Assembly: GCF_000353285.1 (NCBI RefSeq) | Contig: NZ_KB731326.1 | Location: forward strand, 347,863-411,862 | Direction: 5' to 3' | Source: Leptolyngbya boryana PCC 6306 | GTDB taxonomy: Bacteria; Cyanobacteriota; Cyanobacteriia; Leptolyngbyales; Leptolyngbyaceae | DNA length: 64,000 nt | In this document: piece after piece, positions 26,208-35,417 of the stretch | Numbering within the stretch: the stretch's first letter is position 1 | Layout: each line of letters begins with the position of its first letter | Made by a program: the position numbers and the translations under genes | The notes under the pieces: generated by a model | The model's database searches: none | Told to the model about the DNA's origin: nothing | The model's input: the letters and a program-made list of their open reading frames with translations, nothing else

Positions 26208-27380
26208 ATGCCAAAATTAAAGCTTTCTGCGTTCATTAGCGCGACTTGCCTAATGAGCTTGATGTTCTATGGAGTGACGGGATTCTCTCAGACTCCACGA
26301 TCAACGATTCGCCTAACAACTGATCCGTCCATTTCCCAACTCGCTCCATTTGAGGCAGAAGCGGAAACCCATAAACCGCCTGCCCGTCTCACACTCGAAG
26401 CGATCGATGCAAACGGTCAACCTTTGACCAATGCCAAAATCCGTATACAGATTCTCACACCGTCTAAAACTCCCTGGTTTACGACAGACTTTCCGATTGT
26501 TGAAGGTACAAAGCTATTAGATATCGATGCGATCGCGCCCCAAGGCAAAGTGCAGCTTCAGCAGACCTTCCCGATTCGCGGCACTTACCAGCTATTAGTT
26601 AATGTGACTCCACAGACCGCCAATGCTTTTACACCTTTTCAGCAAACTCTAACGCTCTCGATTCCTGAGAACTGGATTAAGTATCGCAATTTCGCCATTT
26701 TAGCCGCTGTCCTACTCATCGTTGGATTAGTGGGCGGCTGGATCATCGGCGGACGGCAATTGATTCAGCCTGGAGAAATTGCGCCACAACGGGTTCGATT
26801 GTTGCTGAGTGGGGCAGTAATTGTTGCGATCGCAGCGCTTCTCTATGTCAACGTCAGTGCAGAAATGGCACAGTCCGGGATGTCGATGCCAATGTCGCAC
26901 ATGGCTGAAACTGCTCCGAAATCAGATGCTTCAGCCGTCAGACAAGTTCAAGGACTTGAGATGCGATTAACCGGAGACAAAAGCGCGATCGTCGGTCAGC
27001 CTGCTCGCTTGCAAGTGAACGTGATTGATTCCCAAACCAAGCAGCCTGTCTCAGATGTCCAGCTAAAAGTAACAACAACTCAGCTTGAAAACAACTGGAA
27101 TGCCTTTGCTTATGAAGGGCTAAATGATACGACCGGACAATTTAGCTGGCAGCAGCAGTTTTTTGATGGTGCGCCACATAGAATTGAGGTAGAAGTTTTC
27201 CCTAGTTCTAACGCGATTCGGAAGTTTCAGCCCTTCCAAGTTGAGCAAACGATCGAAGTTGAAGGGGTAACACCTCCGCTTCAGGTTCGCTTGACTGGAT
27301 TAGTCTATTTCACAGGGTTGATTGTTGTAGGTCTACTGGCTGGATTCGGCATTCGACGTAGACAGCAACTTCCATATTGA
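26208..27380 (+). CDS. Unknown membrane protein under B12 riboswitch, Met/His-rich loop
   Basis: A 390-residue protein with a signal sequence (about 8-27) and two Ig-like extracytoplasmic domains (about 50-145 and 250-345). A pair of helices lies between them (AILAAVLLIVGLVGGWIIGG and LLLSGAVIVAIAALLYVNV), and there is a last helix near 365-383. Right after the second helix comes MAQSGMSMPMSHMAE, a Met/His cluster of the kind used to bind Cu or other metals. The second Ig-like domain recalls FixH/YtkA-type folds. It shares the riboswitch with CbtB and takes the place of CbtA. I infer a cobalt or corrinoid uptake component; no known family was recognised with confidence. Confidence 0.6.
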   Translation: MPKLKLSAFISATCLMSLMFYGVTGFSQTPRSTIRLTTDPSISQLAPFEAEAETHKPPARLTLEAIDANGQPLTNAKIRIQILTPSKTPWFTTDFPIVEGTKLLDIDAIAPQGKVQLQQTFPIRGTYQLLVNVTPQTANAFTPFQQTLTLSIPENWIKYRNFAILAAVLLIVGLVGGWIIGGRQLIQPGEIAPQRVRLLLSGAVIVAIAALLYVNVSAEMAQSGMSMPMSHMAETAPKSDASAVRQVQGLEMRLTGDKSAIVGQPARLQVNVIDSQTKQPVSDVQLKVTTTQLENNWNAFAYEGLNDTTGQFSWQQQFFDGAPHRIEVEVFPSSNAIRKFQPFQVEQTIEVEGVTPPLQVRLTGLVYFTGLIVVGLLAGFGIRRRQQLPY

Positions 27381-27573
27381 CTACGTTGTTGGGGTTGGAT
27401 TTGTGCTGGGATTCAAACTAAGAAGACAACGCACCCAACTCACAACACAGGTTTGAAGTCACTACCGCATCCTAAAATCATCCGATCGCCACTCATACAA
27501 TCAAGCATTAAGTCCAGCAATCAGAACCGCAAAAAGAATTACGGACATCGTTTCTTTGCCGGAGCAGGAACGT

Positions 27574-30012
27574 CTAGGCTTCGTTGATTTTAATCTTGAA
27601 TAAACGCATGGCATTGAGTGTTACTAGCAAGGAAGATCCCATGTCTTCAAAGACTGCGATCGGGAGTCCAATCACACCCAAAACTCCCAGAATGATGAAT
27701 GTAGCGTTCAGAACTAGGGCAATAGCAATACTTTGTTGAATTACTAATAGGGTGCGACGGCTAAGGTTAATAGCATCACCTAAACGTCTTAAATCATTTC
27801 CAACCAATACGACATCAGCCGCCTCCAGCGCCACGTCAATCTTACCAACTGCAAAACTAACATCGGCAGCAGAAAGAGCAGGCGTATCATTGATGCCGTC
27901 TCCAACCATGCCCACAACACCAGAGCGACGTAGCTTGTAAATAGCTTGCAATTTATCTTCAGGCAGCAATTCAGCCTGGTACTCCTCAATGCCAACTTCA
28001 TGAGCAACCTGTCTTGCTACCGCAGAGCGATCGCCTGTAAGCATTACCAGTCGTTTGAGTCCAATGCGTTTGAGTAGACGTACTGCTTCTGCGGATTCAA
28101 GTCGGATTCCATCTGCCAAGGCGATCGCCCCAACTAATCCTTGTTGTGTTCCGATTAACACTGGAGTCTGACCTTGAGATTCAATTTCAGCTAACAGCGA
28201 TTTAGCGGCTGCTGAAAGCTCAATGTTCTGCTCCTCAAACAATCGGCGATTGCCTACAAAATAAACAGCCTGTCCAAACTTCGCCCAAATTCCTTTACCA
28301 GGAACAGCAGTAAACGATTCTGGAGCTTCCAGATCTAATCCTTGCGCCATTGCCGCAACAACGATCGCTTTTGCCAGCGGATGCTCTGACTGTTGCTCCA
28401 GTGAGGCAGCAATGAGCAACACCATGTTGGCACTCATAGAACCTAGATGCTGCACCTTCTGCACCACTGGTAGCCCTTGAGTAATCGTGCCTGTTTTATC
28501 AAAGGCTAATGTTGTGAGCCGTCCGGCAGTCTCTAGTGCATTTCCACTCTTAAACAGTACGCCTTGACGAGTGGCGGCTCCGATCGCGCTAATGAGTGAA
28601 ACAGGCGTGGCAATCACTAAAGCACAGGGGCAGGCAATGACAAGCAACACCAGCGCTTTGTAGAACCAGGGCTGAAATGGTTGGGCAAATAGAAGCGGCG
28701 GAATCAGTGTGATGCCAGCCGCGAGAGCCAAAACGATTGGGGTGTAGATGGCAGAGAAGCGATCGACCCATTGCTGAATGGGCGCACGACTTTCTTGAGC
28801 CTCTTCAACCAAATGAACAATCCGAGCAACAGTTGTATCGCTAGCCGTATGCGTGACTTCAACTTCTAAAAACCTGGTCTGATTCAACGTTCCTGCAAAC
28901 ACTTGATCCCCTTTCTCCTTATTTTCTGGCAGGGATTCTCCAGTAATCGGAGACTGATCAACTGCACTCAGACCAGATATGACAACACCATCAAGCGCAA
29001 TGCGCTGACCAGGGCGAATGGTTAAAATTTCCCCAATCTGAATCCTTGCAACTGGAACAGAGACCTCTTGCCCACTCCGCCTCACTGTTGCGGTTGCAGG
29101 AGTCAGATCCATTAAGTCTCGAATGGCGTTGCGGGTCCGACCGAGTGTGAAATTTTGCAGCGTCGTTCCGAGCGCAAAAAGAAAAATGACGAGTGCGCCC
29201 TGCAACCACTGATTCAAAATTGCTGCCCCGATTGCTGCTAAAGTCATGAGCAGGTTCATATCGGCTCGACGCAGTTTGAGCGCAATCCAGGCTGCTCGGA
29301 GAATAGGCACGATCGCAATCATCAAACTAATCGCATAAAATCCCTGAGCAACTAACGGGAGTGACAGTAGCCGTTCTGCAATCCATCCTAGTAGCAATCC
29401 AATACCACTCAAAACAACTGTTTGTCCTCGGCGAGTTTTGAGCCAGAATTGCCACCCACCCAAATCAGAGTTGCGAGATGGCAAACAATCAGCCGAGTTT
29501 ACGATTGTACCGTCCGCATCAGCAGATGAATTTGCTGTCCGATCTATTTCGACTGTGTAGCCTAAATCTGTAACGCGCTTAGTGATGTCGATTTCACTGA
29601 CTTGTTGCGGGTCGTAAATTACATTTAACCGTTCTGAAGCGAAGTTAACCGTTGCTTCAGTGACTCCTGACAACTGTTGTAAATTTGCGGCAATGGTTCT
29701 AGCACAACCACCGCAGTCCATGCCGCTGACCTGTGCTTGTAGCGTTTGAGTCGATGGTACTTGAACTTGCGTGGTCTGATTTGGAATAGGTTCAATGGTG
29801 TAACCCAATGCAGTAACACGATCACGAATAGCGGTTTCATTCACCTGCTGCGAGTCGTAAGTGACGCTGAGCCGTTCTGTGGCAAAGCTGACTTTCGCTT
29901 CAGTGACTCCGGGAAGTTGCTGCAACGTCGCTTCGATCGTCTTAGCGCAACCGCCACAGTCCATGCCACCGATCTGTGCCTGTAGAGTTTTCAGTACTGA
30001 AGCTGAGTTCAT
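27574..30012 (-). CDS. Cd/Pb/Zn-exporting P1B-ATPase with two HMA domains
   Basis: 812 residues. Two N-terminal HMA domains (about 8-70 and 90-152) each carry GMDCGGC, the form typical of ZntA/CadA-type pumps. An inserted linker precedes six core helices. The membrane site is CPC (near 460), followed by DKTGT (near 503), SEHPLA and GDGINDTPA (near 706). The CPC plus GMDC combination places it with P1B-2 (Zn, Cd, Pb). It is divergently coded from a CmtR-like sensor across a large palindrome, which supports Cd/Pb rather than Cu as the main substrate. Confidence 0.9.
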   Translation of the reverse strand: MNSASVLKTLQAQIGGMDCGGCAKTIEATLQQLPGVTEAKVSFATERLSVTYDSQQVNETAIRDRVTALGYTIEPIPNQTTQVQVPSTQTLQAQVSGMDCGGCARTIAANLQQLSGVTEATVNFASERLNVIYDPQQVSEIDITKRVTDLGYTVEIDRTANSSADADGTIVNSADCLPSRNSDLGGWQFWLKTRRGQTVVLSGIGLLLGWIAERLLSLPLVAQGFYAISLMIAIVPILRAAWIALKLRRADMNLLMTLAAIGAAILNQWLQGALVIFLFALGTTLQNFTLGRTRNAIRDLMDLTPATATVRRSGQEVSVPVARIQIGEILTIRPGQRIALDGVVISGLSAVDQSPITGESLPENKEKGDQVFAGTLNQTRFLEVEVTHTASDTTVARIVHLVEEAQESRAPIQQWVDRFSAIYTPIVLALAAGITLIPPLLFAQPFQPWFYKALVLLVIACPCALVIATPVSLISAIGAATRQGVLFKSGNALETAGRLTTLAFDKTGTITQGLPVVQKVQHLGSMSANMVLLIAASLEQQSEHPLAKAIVVAAMAQGLDLEAPESFTAVPGKGIWAKFGQAVYFVGNRRLFEEQNIELSAAAKSLLAEIESQGQTPVLIGTQQGLVGAIALADGIRLESAEAVRLLKRIGLKRLVMLTGDRSAVARQVAHEVGIEEYQAELLPEDKLQAIYKLRRSGVVGMVGDGINDTPALSAADVSFAVGKIDVALEAADVVLVGNDLRRLGDAINLSRRTLLVIQQSIAIALVLNATFIILGVLGVIGLPIAVFEDMGSSLLVTLNAMRLFKIKINEA

Positions 30013-30078
30013 CTTGGCAGCCCTTCAAAATCGTGTTTTTATTGAGGTCAAACGTATCAGCAGATGCTGATATGTAAT

Positions 30079-30127
30079 ATATTATCAGTCAGTGATACAT
30101 TGATGATGTATCACTGACTGATAATAT
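30079..30127. promoter_or_regulatory. 22-5-22 perfect palindrome, CmtR-like operator pair
   Basis: Arms 30079-30100 and 30106-30127 are perfect reverse complements around TGATG. Each arm is itself a small palindrome, TATCA-GTCAG-TGATA on the left and TATCA-CTGAC-TGATA on the right. It can therefore be read as two ArsR-family sites placed back to back. It lies between the divergent ATPase and sensor genes and probably represses both. Confidence 0.85.
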
Positions 30128-30156
30128 GTCATGGTCTAAACTGCGCCAGTAAGCAA

Positions 30157-30519
30157 ATGACTACCTGCACTCGAACGGCAGATCTGAAGGCGAAACTCTT
30201 TCGAGGATTCTCTGATCCCTCTCGTCTGTCCATCCTGAACACCCTGCGGAGCGGTCCGCTGACAGTGAGCGAAATCGTTCACCAGACGGGACTTAGCCAA
30301 TCCAATGTGTCTAATCATCTCAGTTGCCTGCGCTGCTGTGATCTAGTTATACGCGAGCAGCAAGGACGGTTTATGTACTACGAGCTTGCCGATGTGCGAA
30401 TTGCGAAGCTTTTAGACTTAGCGGATGAATTGCTGGCAGACGTAGCGAAAGGCGTTCGTCAATGCTCTCACTATGAATCTTCATCAGCAAATAAATTGAG
30501 TCGGTGCTCAAGCGATTGA
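30157..30519 (+). CDS. ArsR-family Cd(II)/Pb(II) sensor, CmtR-like
   Basis: A 120-residue winged-helix repressor. The recognition region SQSNVSNHLSCLRCCDLV closely follows mycobacterial CmtR, whose two Cys in SCLRGC plus a C-terminal Cys bind Cd(II) or Pb(II). Here the equivalents are SCLRCC and the Cys of RQCSH near residue 107. The SmtB alpha-5 His/Asp site is absent, so this is not a Zn-type sensor. The gene reads away from the ATPase over the shared palindrome. It differs clearly from the two ZiaR-like sensors at 40027 and 62004. Confidence 0.88.
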   Translation: MTTCTRTADLKAKLFRGFSDPSRLSILNTLRSGPLTVSEIVHQTGLSQSNVSNHLSCLRCCDLVIREQQGRFMYYELADVRIAKLLDLADELLADVAKGVRQCSHYESSSANKLSRCSSD

Positions 30520-30949
30520 AGTTAACTGCTCAACGCCTACTTCATTTTTTCTTCCCTAACGATGAGATGTAAATGTTCTACATCCTAAATTCATTGCTGG
30601 TTATGTCCTTTGATAGCAGGAATCGCGTCGATTGGGGCAGTGATGACGGCTTGTGTCAGCATGACTATTTTTGCGATCGCTCCCCTACTCATGCGATTGC
30701 TGGAGCAAAAGCAACTCCATTTTTAGGTCTTTTCCAAAAGGACTTAAGTGGTCAAAGCAGCCTAATTACAAAATCGAGTGAATCTTAATACTGAGTCAAG
30801 AGATAGAGGTATACCGCCTGGTCGATGGCTATAAGTTTCATAAAACCTGAGCATCTGCTAATCCACTCCACTTACAAACTTTAATGGCTGAAACTAATCA
30901 AAGTGCGTTAATTTGTGGAATTATGAAAGAAATATGAAAAGAAGGAATT
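30520..30949. other. 430-base region with a possible 38-codon membrane peptide
   Basis: No standard gene is seen. A TTG-initiated frame near 30611-30727 would code for a short hydrophobic peptide (AGIASIGAVMTACVSM then FAIAPLLMRLLEQKQ), either a small membrane protein or a fragment. A different open frame at 30573-30788 has unlikely composition. An inverted TTTCAT-type repeat lies just before the oxidase gene. Confidence 0.35.
30923..30939 (-). promoter_or_regulatory. Inverted TTTCAT-ATTTC-TTTCAT repeat just before the oxidase gene
   Basis: ATGAAA-GAAAT-ATGAAA on the plus strand is the consensus box on the minus strand. It points away from the oxidase and overlaps its ribosome-binding region, so it may be a repressor-type site or chance. 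Confidence 0.35.
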
Positions 30950-32038
30950 ATGGATTTGAGCCTCAAGCGGCGATCACTCATTGGAGGTAGTGTATTGGGT
31001 GTTGGGGCATTACTGGGTAAGCTTCTGCCCGATAGTGTCTTTGCCCAAACTCCCACTTCTGCGGACACTAGTACACCTTCAGGTCATTCTGCCCCTGTGC
31101 ATGGAGGCAGTATGACGATGGGAGATGTGGACAATTCCCGTAATGGGTTTGAACCACAAGCTATTTTGACAGATTGGGAGGTAGGAAAAGTCTCGCGATT
31201 GCCTGATGGCAGAACGTTGCGAGAGTTTGAAATATCAGTTGCAGAACGGGAAGTTGAGATTGCCCCTGGAGTCATTTATCCTGCCTGGACATATAATGGG
31301 CGTGTTCCAGGTCCAACCCTGCGAGTGACAGAGGGCGATCGCGTCCGGATTCGCTTCAAAAATCCAGGTGTTCATCCACACACGCTTCATTTTCACGGCA
31401 TTCACTCAGCACGGCAAGATGGTATTCCTGGTACGCTCGAAGCATATCCTAATCAGGAAGTAGTTTATGAGTTTGATGCCAAACCCTTTGGTTGTCATCT
31501 CTATCATTGTCACTCTGCTCCGTTCAAACGGCACTTACACAAGGGACTCTACGGCGCGTTTATTATCGATCCTGACCCTAAACGACATCCTGACCAACCA
31601 GAAAAAGCTCAGTCTCGGTTACTTGGCAGCCCACAAAATGCGAAGTGGCAGGAGTTTCTGATGGTGATGAATGCGTTTGATACCAATTTTGATGACGAAA
31701 ACGAATTCTATGCTATCAACACGATTCCCCATGAATTCATGAAACGCCCGATTCGGATTGAGCGCGATCGCCCAGTACGAGTGTATTTGATCAATGTCAC
31801 TGAGTTTGACCCGATCAACTCTTTCCATCTCCACGGAAACTTTTTTGATTACTACGACCACGGCACTACGTTAACACCAACGCTGCGAACAGTTGATACG
31901 GTCATGCAATGCCAAGCCCAGCGAGGCATTCTGGAATTTACTTTTCAGGAGCATGAACCAGGTATTTATATGTTCCACGCCCACCAGTCAGAATTTTTGG
32001 AACTCGGTTGGATGAGCGCGTTTGAGGTGGTGGCATGA
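30950..32038 (+). CDS. Two-domain multicopper oxidase, Tat-exported
   Basis: 362 residues. KRRSLIGGSVLGVGAL is a twin-arginine signal, followed by a His/Met-bearing linker (GHSAPVHGGSMTMGDV). Cupredoxin copper motifs are HTLHFHGIHS, HLYHCHSAPFKRHLHKG, FHLHGNFF and YMFHAHQSEFLELGWM, giving type 1 and bridging copper ligands as in two-domain oxidases and NirK-like proteins. It probably oxidises metal ions or small reductants in the periplasm. The last four bases overlap the ZIP transporter start (ATGA), so the two proteins are likely made in fixed ratio. Confidence 0.88.
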   Translation: MDLSLKRRSLIGGSVLGVGALLGKLLPDSVFAQTPTSADTSTPSGHSAPVHGGSMTMGDVDNSRNGFEPQAILTDWEVGKVSRLPDGRTLREFEISVAEREVEIAPGVIYPAWTYNGRVPGPTLRVTEGDRVRIRFKNPGVHPHTLHFHGIHSARQDGIPGTLEAYPNQEVVYEFDAKPFGCHLYHCHSAPFKRHLHKGLYGAFIIDPDPKRHPDQPEKAQSRLLGSPQNAKWQEFLMVMNAFDTNFDDENEFYAINTIPHEFMKRPIRIERDRPVRVYLINVTEFDPINSFHLHGNFFDYYDHGTTLTPTLRTVDTVMQCQAQRGILEFTFQEHEPGIYMFHAHQSEFLELGWMSAFEVVA

Positions 32039-33189
32039 AAAAGACGTTGCTTTGGATCGTCTTGCCGCTCGTTGCACTGGCGATCGCGATCGGAGTATTT
32101 CTCTCTAGCAATCCACTTGAACCCTTGGGAGTTTCAGCCCCTCCGATTGAGAAGCTTACCGTAGAGCGAACGCTGCTCGATGATAATGGCATTTCTTTAT
32201 TCGTGAGAGCTAGTGGTTCAGAACCGATGCAAATTGCCCAAGTTCAGGTTGACGGAGCTTATCGGAACTTTACCCAAACGCCACCAGGAGAATTACCTCG
32301 ATTGCAAACAGCTTGGATTAAATTGCCCTACCCTTGGGTGCGCGATGAAACGCATCATATCCGGTTCATCACCAATACGGGAATAGGATTCGATCATGAG
32401 ATTGCCGTTGCTGTACCAACGCCGCAAATTTCGTTGAGTCGCATTTTGGCGTACGCACTGCTGGGGATATATGTAGGAGTCATGCCTGTCGCTCTGGGAA
32501 TGCTGTTCTACCCAGCCTTGAAGCAGTTGGGCGGACAGGGAATGAAGTTCATTTTGGCACTGACCGTTGGCATGTTGGCATTTCTTCTCGTAGACACGCT
32601 GGAAGAAGGATTAGAACTTGCAACAAAGTCGGCGAGTGCTTTCTCCGCCAGTGCGCTTGTTTGGCTGGTTGCTATCATCTCGTTCCTTGCAATTTTGGCG
32701 ATCGGCAGACGAAGTGGCAATTCTCCAGAAGGAAAGGCACTTGCAAGTTATCTAGCATTGGGAATTGGCTGGCATAACTTGGGGGAGGGATTGGCAGTTG
32801 GCACTGCCTTTGCATCCGGAGAAGCGGCACTTGGTTCGCTGCTCGTCGTTGGGTTCACCCTGCACAACATTACAGAGGGAATCGGAATTGCTGCGCCTCT
32901 AGTTGATACACGTCCTAAATTCACGACATTCCTCAGTTTAATCGCCTTAGCAGGACTGCCTGCTGTGATTGGTACTTGGATTGGAGCCTTCACCTTTTCG
33001 CCTCACTGGGCAGCCGTTTTCTTAGGAATTGGAGTCGGAGCGATCCTGCAAGTGATGGTGGAGGTTGGAGCATATCTGATGCGGACGGCTCATCGATCCG
33101 GTAGCCATTGGCTCTCAACCGTCAGCCTGATTGGATTTATTTTAGGTCTAGCAATTATGTATGGAACTGCTCTTCTCGTTAATTTCTAA
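32035..33189 (+). CDS. ZIP-family metal transporter with extracytoplasmic N-domain
   Basis: 384 residues. An N-terminal helix (about 5-25) is followed by a periplasmic domain of roughly 100 residues, unusual for bacterial ZIP proteins. About eight helices come after residue 135. The metal-site helices carry HNLGEGLAVG and HNITEGIGIAAP, the ZIP signature. ZIP proteins move Zn, Fe, Mn or related divalent ions into the cytoplasm. Translational coupling to a multicopper oxidase suggests oxidation-linked uptake or buffering of a redox metal; the ion is not determined by sequence. Confidence 0.88.
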   Translation: MKKTLLWIVLPLVALAIAIGVFLSSNPLEPLGVSAPPIEKLTVERTLLDDNGISLFVRASGSEPMQIAQVQVDGAYRNFTQTPPGELPRLQTAWIKLPYPWVRDETHHIRFITNTGIGFDHEIAVAVPTPQISLSRILAYALLGIYVGVMPVALGMLFYPALKQLGGQGMKFILALTVGMLAFLLVDTLEEGLELATKSASAFSASALVWLVAIISFLAILAIGRRSGNSPEGKALASYLALGIGWHNLGEGLAVGTAFASGEAALGSLLVVGFTLHNITEGIGIAAPLVDTRPKFTTFLSLIALAGLPAVIGTWIGAFTFSPHWAAVFLGIGVGAILQVMVEVGAYLMRTAHRSGSHWLSTVSLIGFILGLAIMYGTALLVNF

Positions 33190-33513
33190 TATCTGAATCG
33201 CGACGCTTCTTTCAGATAATAGAACTGCATTGCTACTAAACCAAGATTGGATGGCTTTGTCACAAACGGCAGAGTGTCTGAGTTAACAGAACAACATGAG
33301 AATAGATTAAAGGATGCTACTTAGCTTGGGTTAATAGAAAAGAATTTCAGCCGCGAAACACGCGCTCCCAGTTAACGAAAGGGCGGTCAAACAAGGTTTC
33401 CAAAAGACCTCGTTCCTCTGCTGTAATGCTTGACTGGCGAAGGATCTAAAAACTTATCGATCTACTGAGTCTATTTCTTTCTCCAGTTAGGCAATCTTCA
33501 AAGCGTCAAGCAT
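33190..33513. other. 324-base region between converging genes
   Basis: No intact gene. TATCTGAA (33190-33197) and TTCAGATA (33211-33218) form an eight-base stem just after the ZIP stop and may act as its transcript end, though no T-tract follows. On the minus strand about 30 codons (33355-33450) read ITAEERGLLETLFDRPFVNW before a stop and look like a coding scrap of unknown origin. Confidence 0.4.
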
Positions 33514-35340
33514 TTATTCCGACCGCTCCATTCCGGTGTCAGACTGCTTTGTTTTGAAATAGGTTTCCATCACTTGACGAACCATCGGTGCAGCGATCGC
33601 GCCACCTCCACCCCCCGCATTTTCGGCAAAGGCGACGACGACGATTTCAGGTTTATCGCTCGGTGCATAAGCTCCAAACCAGGCGTGAGTAGGACGTGGC
33701 GGGTCTTCGGCTGTGCCACTTTTACCCGAAACGGGTGGCAGCCTCGTTTCGTTCAGTGCTTGTCCTGTTCCTTTACTGACGACACTTCGCAATCCTGCTT
33801 GTAAAACCCGAAGCGTCTCAGGCTTGAGGTTGAGTGATTTTTTTTGCTGTCGTACTGAAATTGCCGGATTCTTTTTAACCAGAAAAGGTTGAACGCGGTA
33901 GCCTCCATTGCCTACGGCTGCGAACATGATAGCAGCCTGAAGCGGCGTTACCTGCATCATTCCTTGACCGATCGAGGTATTGATCGTGTCCCCGGCATAC
34001 CATCTTTCTTTCAGTTGCTTTTGTTTCCAATCTGGGTCAGGCACGAACCCATGTGCTTCTTCTGCTGATAGTTCAACTCCTGTATTCTGTCCCATTCCAA
34101 ATCGTCTTGCCCAGTCAAGAATGGGTGAAGCTCCTATTCCGACGGCTACCTGACTGAAAAAGGTGTTGCTGCTCCAAGCCAGTGCATCTACAAATCCTAC
34201 TCGCCCAAATCCCGATCGATTCGATTCCCAAATCTGGCTACCGCCGATCGAAAGATAAGGATAGGTATCCAGAACGGTATTCGCACTATATTTGCCGGAC
34301 TCCAATGCCGCGATCGCGGTGATCACTTTGAAGGTGCTGGCAGGCGGATAGGCTTGCAATGCCCGGTTGACGAAGGGAAACTGTTTTGCTTGAAGTTGTT
34401 GCCACGCTTGCGGGCTAATCCGCTTAGTAAATAGATTGGGATCAAAATCAGGACGGCTCGCCATTGCTAACACTTCACCAGTGTTAGGGTTGAGTGCAAC
34501 AATCGCACCAACGCGATCGCCTAATGCCGTCTCTGCTGCTTTCTGCAACTCTAAATCCAGCGTGAGTTGAATTTCTTGACCCGGTTGAGCAGGTTTATCA
34601 GCCAACTTCTTAATAATTTGCCCAACTCCATTCACTTCAACTTGCTGCCCTCCCTGTTGCCCCCGAAGTTGTAATTCATAAGCCGCTTCAATGCCTGCTT
34701 TACCAATCAGATCGCCAAAATGATAGTCCTGATTCTGACGAGCTTTCATCGTCTCAGCATCAATTTCACCCACATATCCCAAGACATGAGCCGCTAATGT
34801 TCCATTTGGATAGACGCGCATCAAATCCTGCCGCACCTCAACGCCTTGAAAATTGCTGAGTTGTTCCTTAATTCGAGTCACTTCAGCGGCATTAATTCCT
34901 CGTTTCACCACAACAGCCCATTGAGAACGATTTGCCGCTTGCTTTAAGTGTTGCTGAAGGGTATCTGTCGTAATGTCCAGAACTTTAGAGAGGCGACTCA
35001 GAATCGTATTCCATTCGGCTGGCTTGTGAGCAGACGGTTGAAGCGCTACTAAATAGGAAAGCTTGCTTCCTGCTAAAATTCGACCTTTACGATCTAAGAT
35101 TCTTCCTCGTTCTTCTCGTGTAGAAATTAGTCGAACCCGATTCTGTTGGGCAAGTTGAGCATAGTACTTTCCTTGAACAATCTGTACATAGAATAAGCGA
35201 CCGCCTAAACCGCCCAACAGAATGAGTGCTGTCAGCAACATTAGAATCACTGCCTTGCGTTTGCGTCGGATAGCAGTCTTTTGGACTCGTGAATGAACCC
35301 AATCAAATCGACGAGTCGAAGACGATAGAAACTTAGTCAT
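33514..35340 (-). CDS. mrdA: Penicillin-binding protein 2 (peptidoglycan transpeptidase)
   Basis: 608 residues: one N-terminal membrane helix (about 32-50), the PBP dimerisation region with REERGRILDRKGRILA, then the transpeptidase domain. The active-site Ser lies in PPASTFK, the second motif is SSN (WSSNTFF) and the third KSGTAED. All three are intact, so it should be active in cell-wall elongation. It lies at the end of a leftward series of metal genes, 77 bases after the CPBP gene. It is likely an extra copy beside a chromosomal one, possibly used to keep wall synthesis going under metal stress; that is inference. Confidence 0.92.
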   Translation of the reverse strand: MTKFLSSSTRRFDWVHSRVQKTAIRRKRKAVILMLLTALILLGGLGGRLFYVQIVQGKYYAQLAQQNRVRLISTREERGRILDRKGRILAGSKLSYLVALQPSAHKPAEWNTILSRLSKVLDITTDTLQQHLKQAANRSQWAVVVKRGINAAEVTRIKEQLSNFQGVEVRQDLMRVYPNGTLAAHVLGYVGEIDAETMKARQNQDYHFGDLIGKAGIEAAYELQLRGQQGGQQVEVNGVGQIIKKLADKPAQPGQEIQLTLDLELQKAAETALGDRVGAIVALNPNTGEVLAMASRPDFDPNLFTKRISPQAWQQLQAKQFPFVNRALQAYPPASTFKVITAIAALESGKYSANTVLDTYPYLSIGGSQIWESNRSGFGRVGFVDALAWSSNTFFSQVAVGIGASPILDWARRFGMGQNTGVELSAEEAHGFVPDPDWKQKQLKERWYAGDTINTSIGQGMMQVTPLQAAIMFAAVGNGGYRVQPFLVKKNPAISVRQQKKSLNLKPETLRVLQAGLRSVVSKGTGQALNETRLPPVSGKSGTAEDPPRPTHAWFGAYAPSDKPEIVVVAFAENAGGGGGAIAAPMVRQVMETYFKTKQSDTGMERSE

Positions 35341-35417
35341 ACAAACTTGCTGAGATTAAATCACGATCCTATAAGCAGCGATGCTGAAATCATCTTGGTT
35401 GTGTAAATACGTATGCT

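Noticed and set aside
30573..30788. 71-codon open frame before the oxidase
   Set aside because: Unlikely composition and no ribosome site; a short hydrophobic frame in another phase is slightly more plausible but unsupported.
33190..33218. CTGAA/TTCAG stem after the ZIP gene as another zinc-sensor operator
   Set aside because: The half-sites are 13 bases apart instead of six and lie downstream of a gene, so a transcript-end hairpin is more likely.
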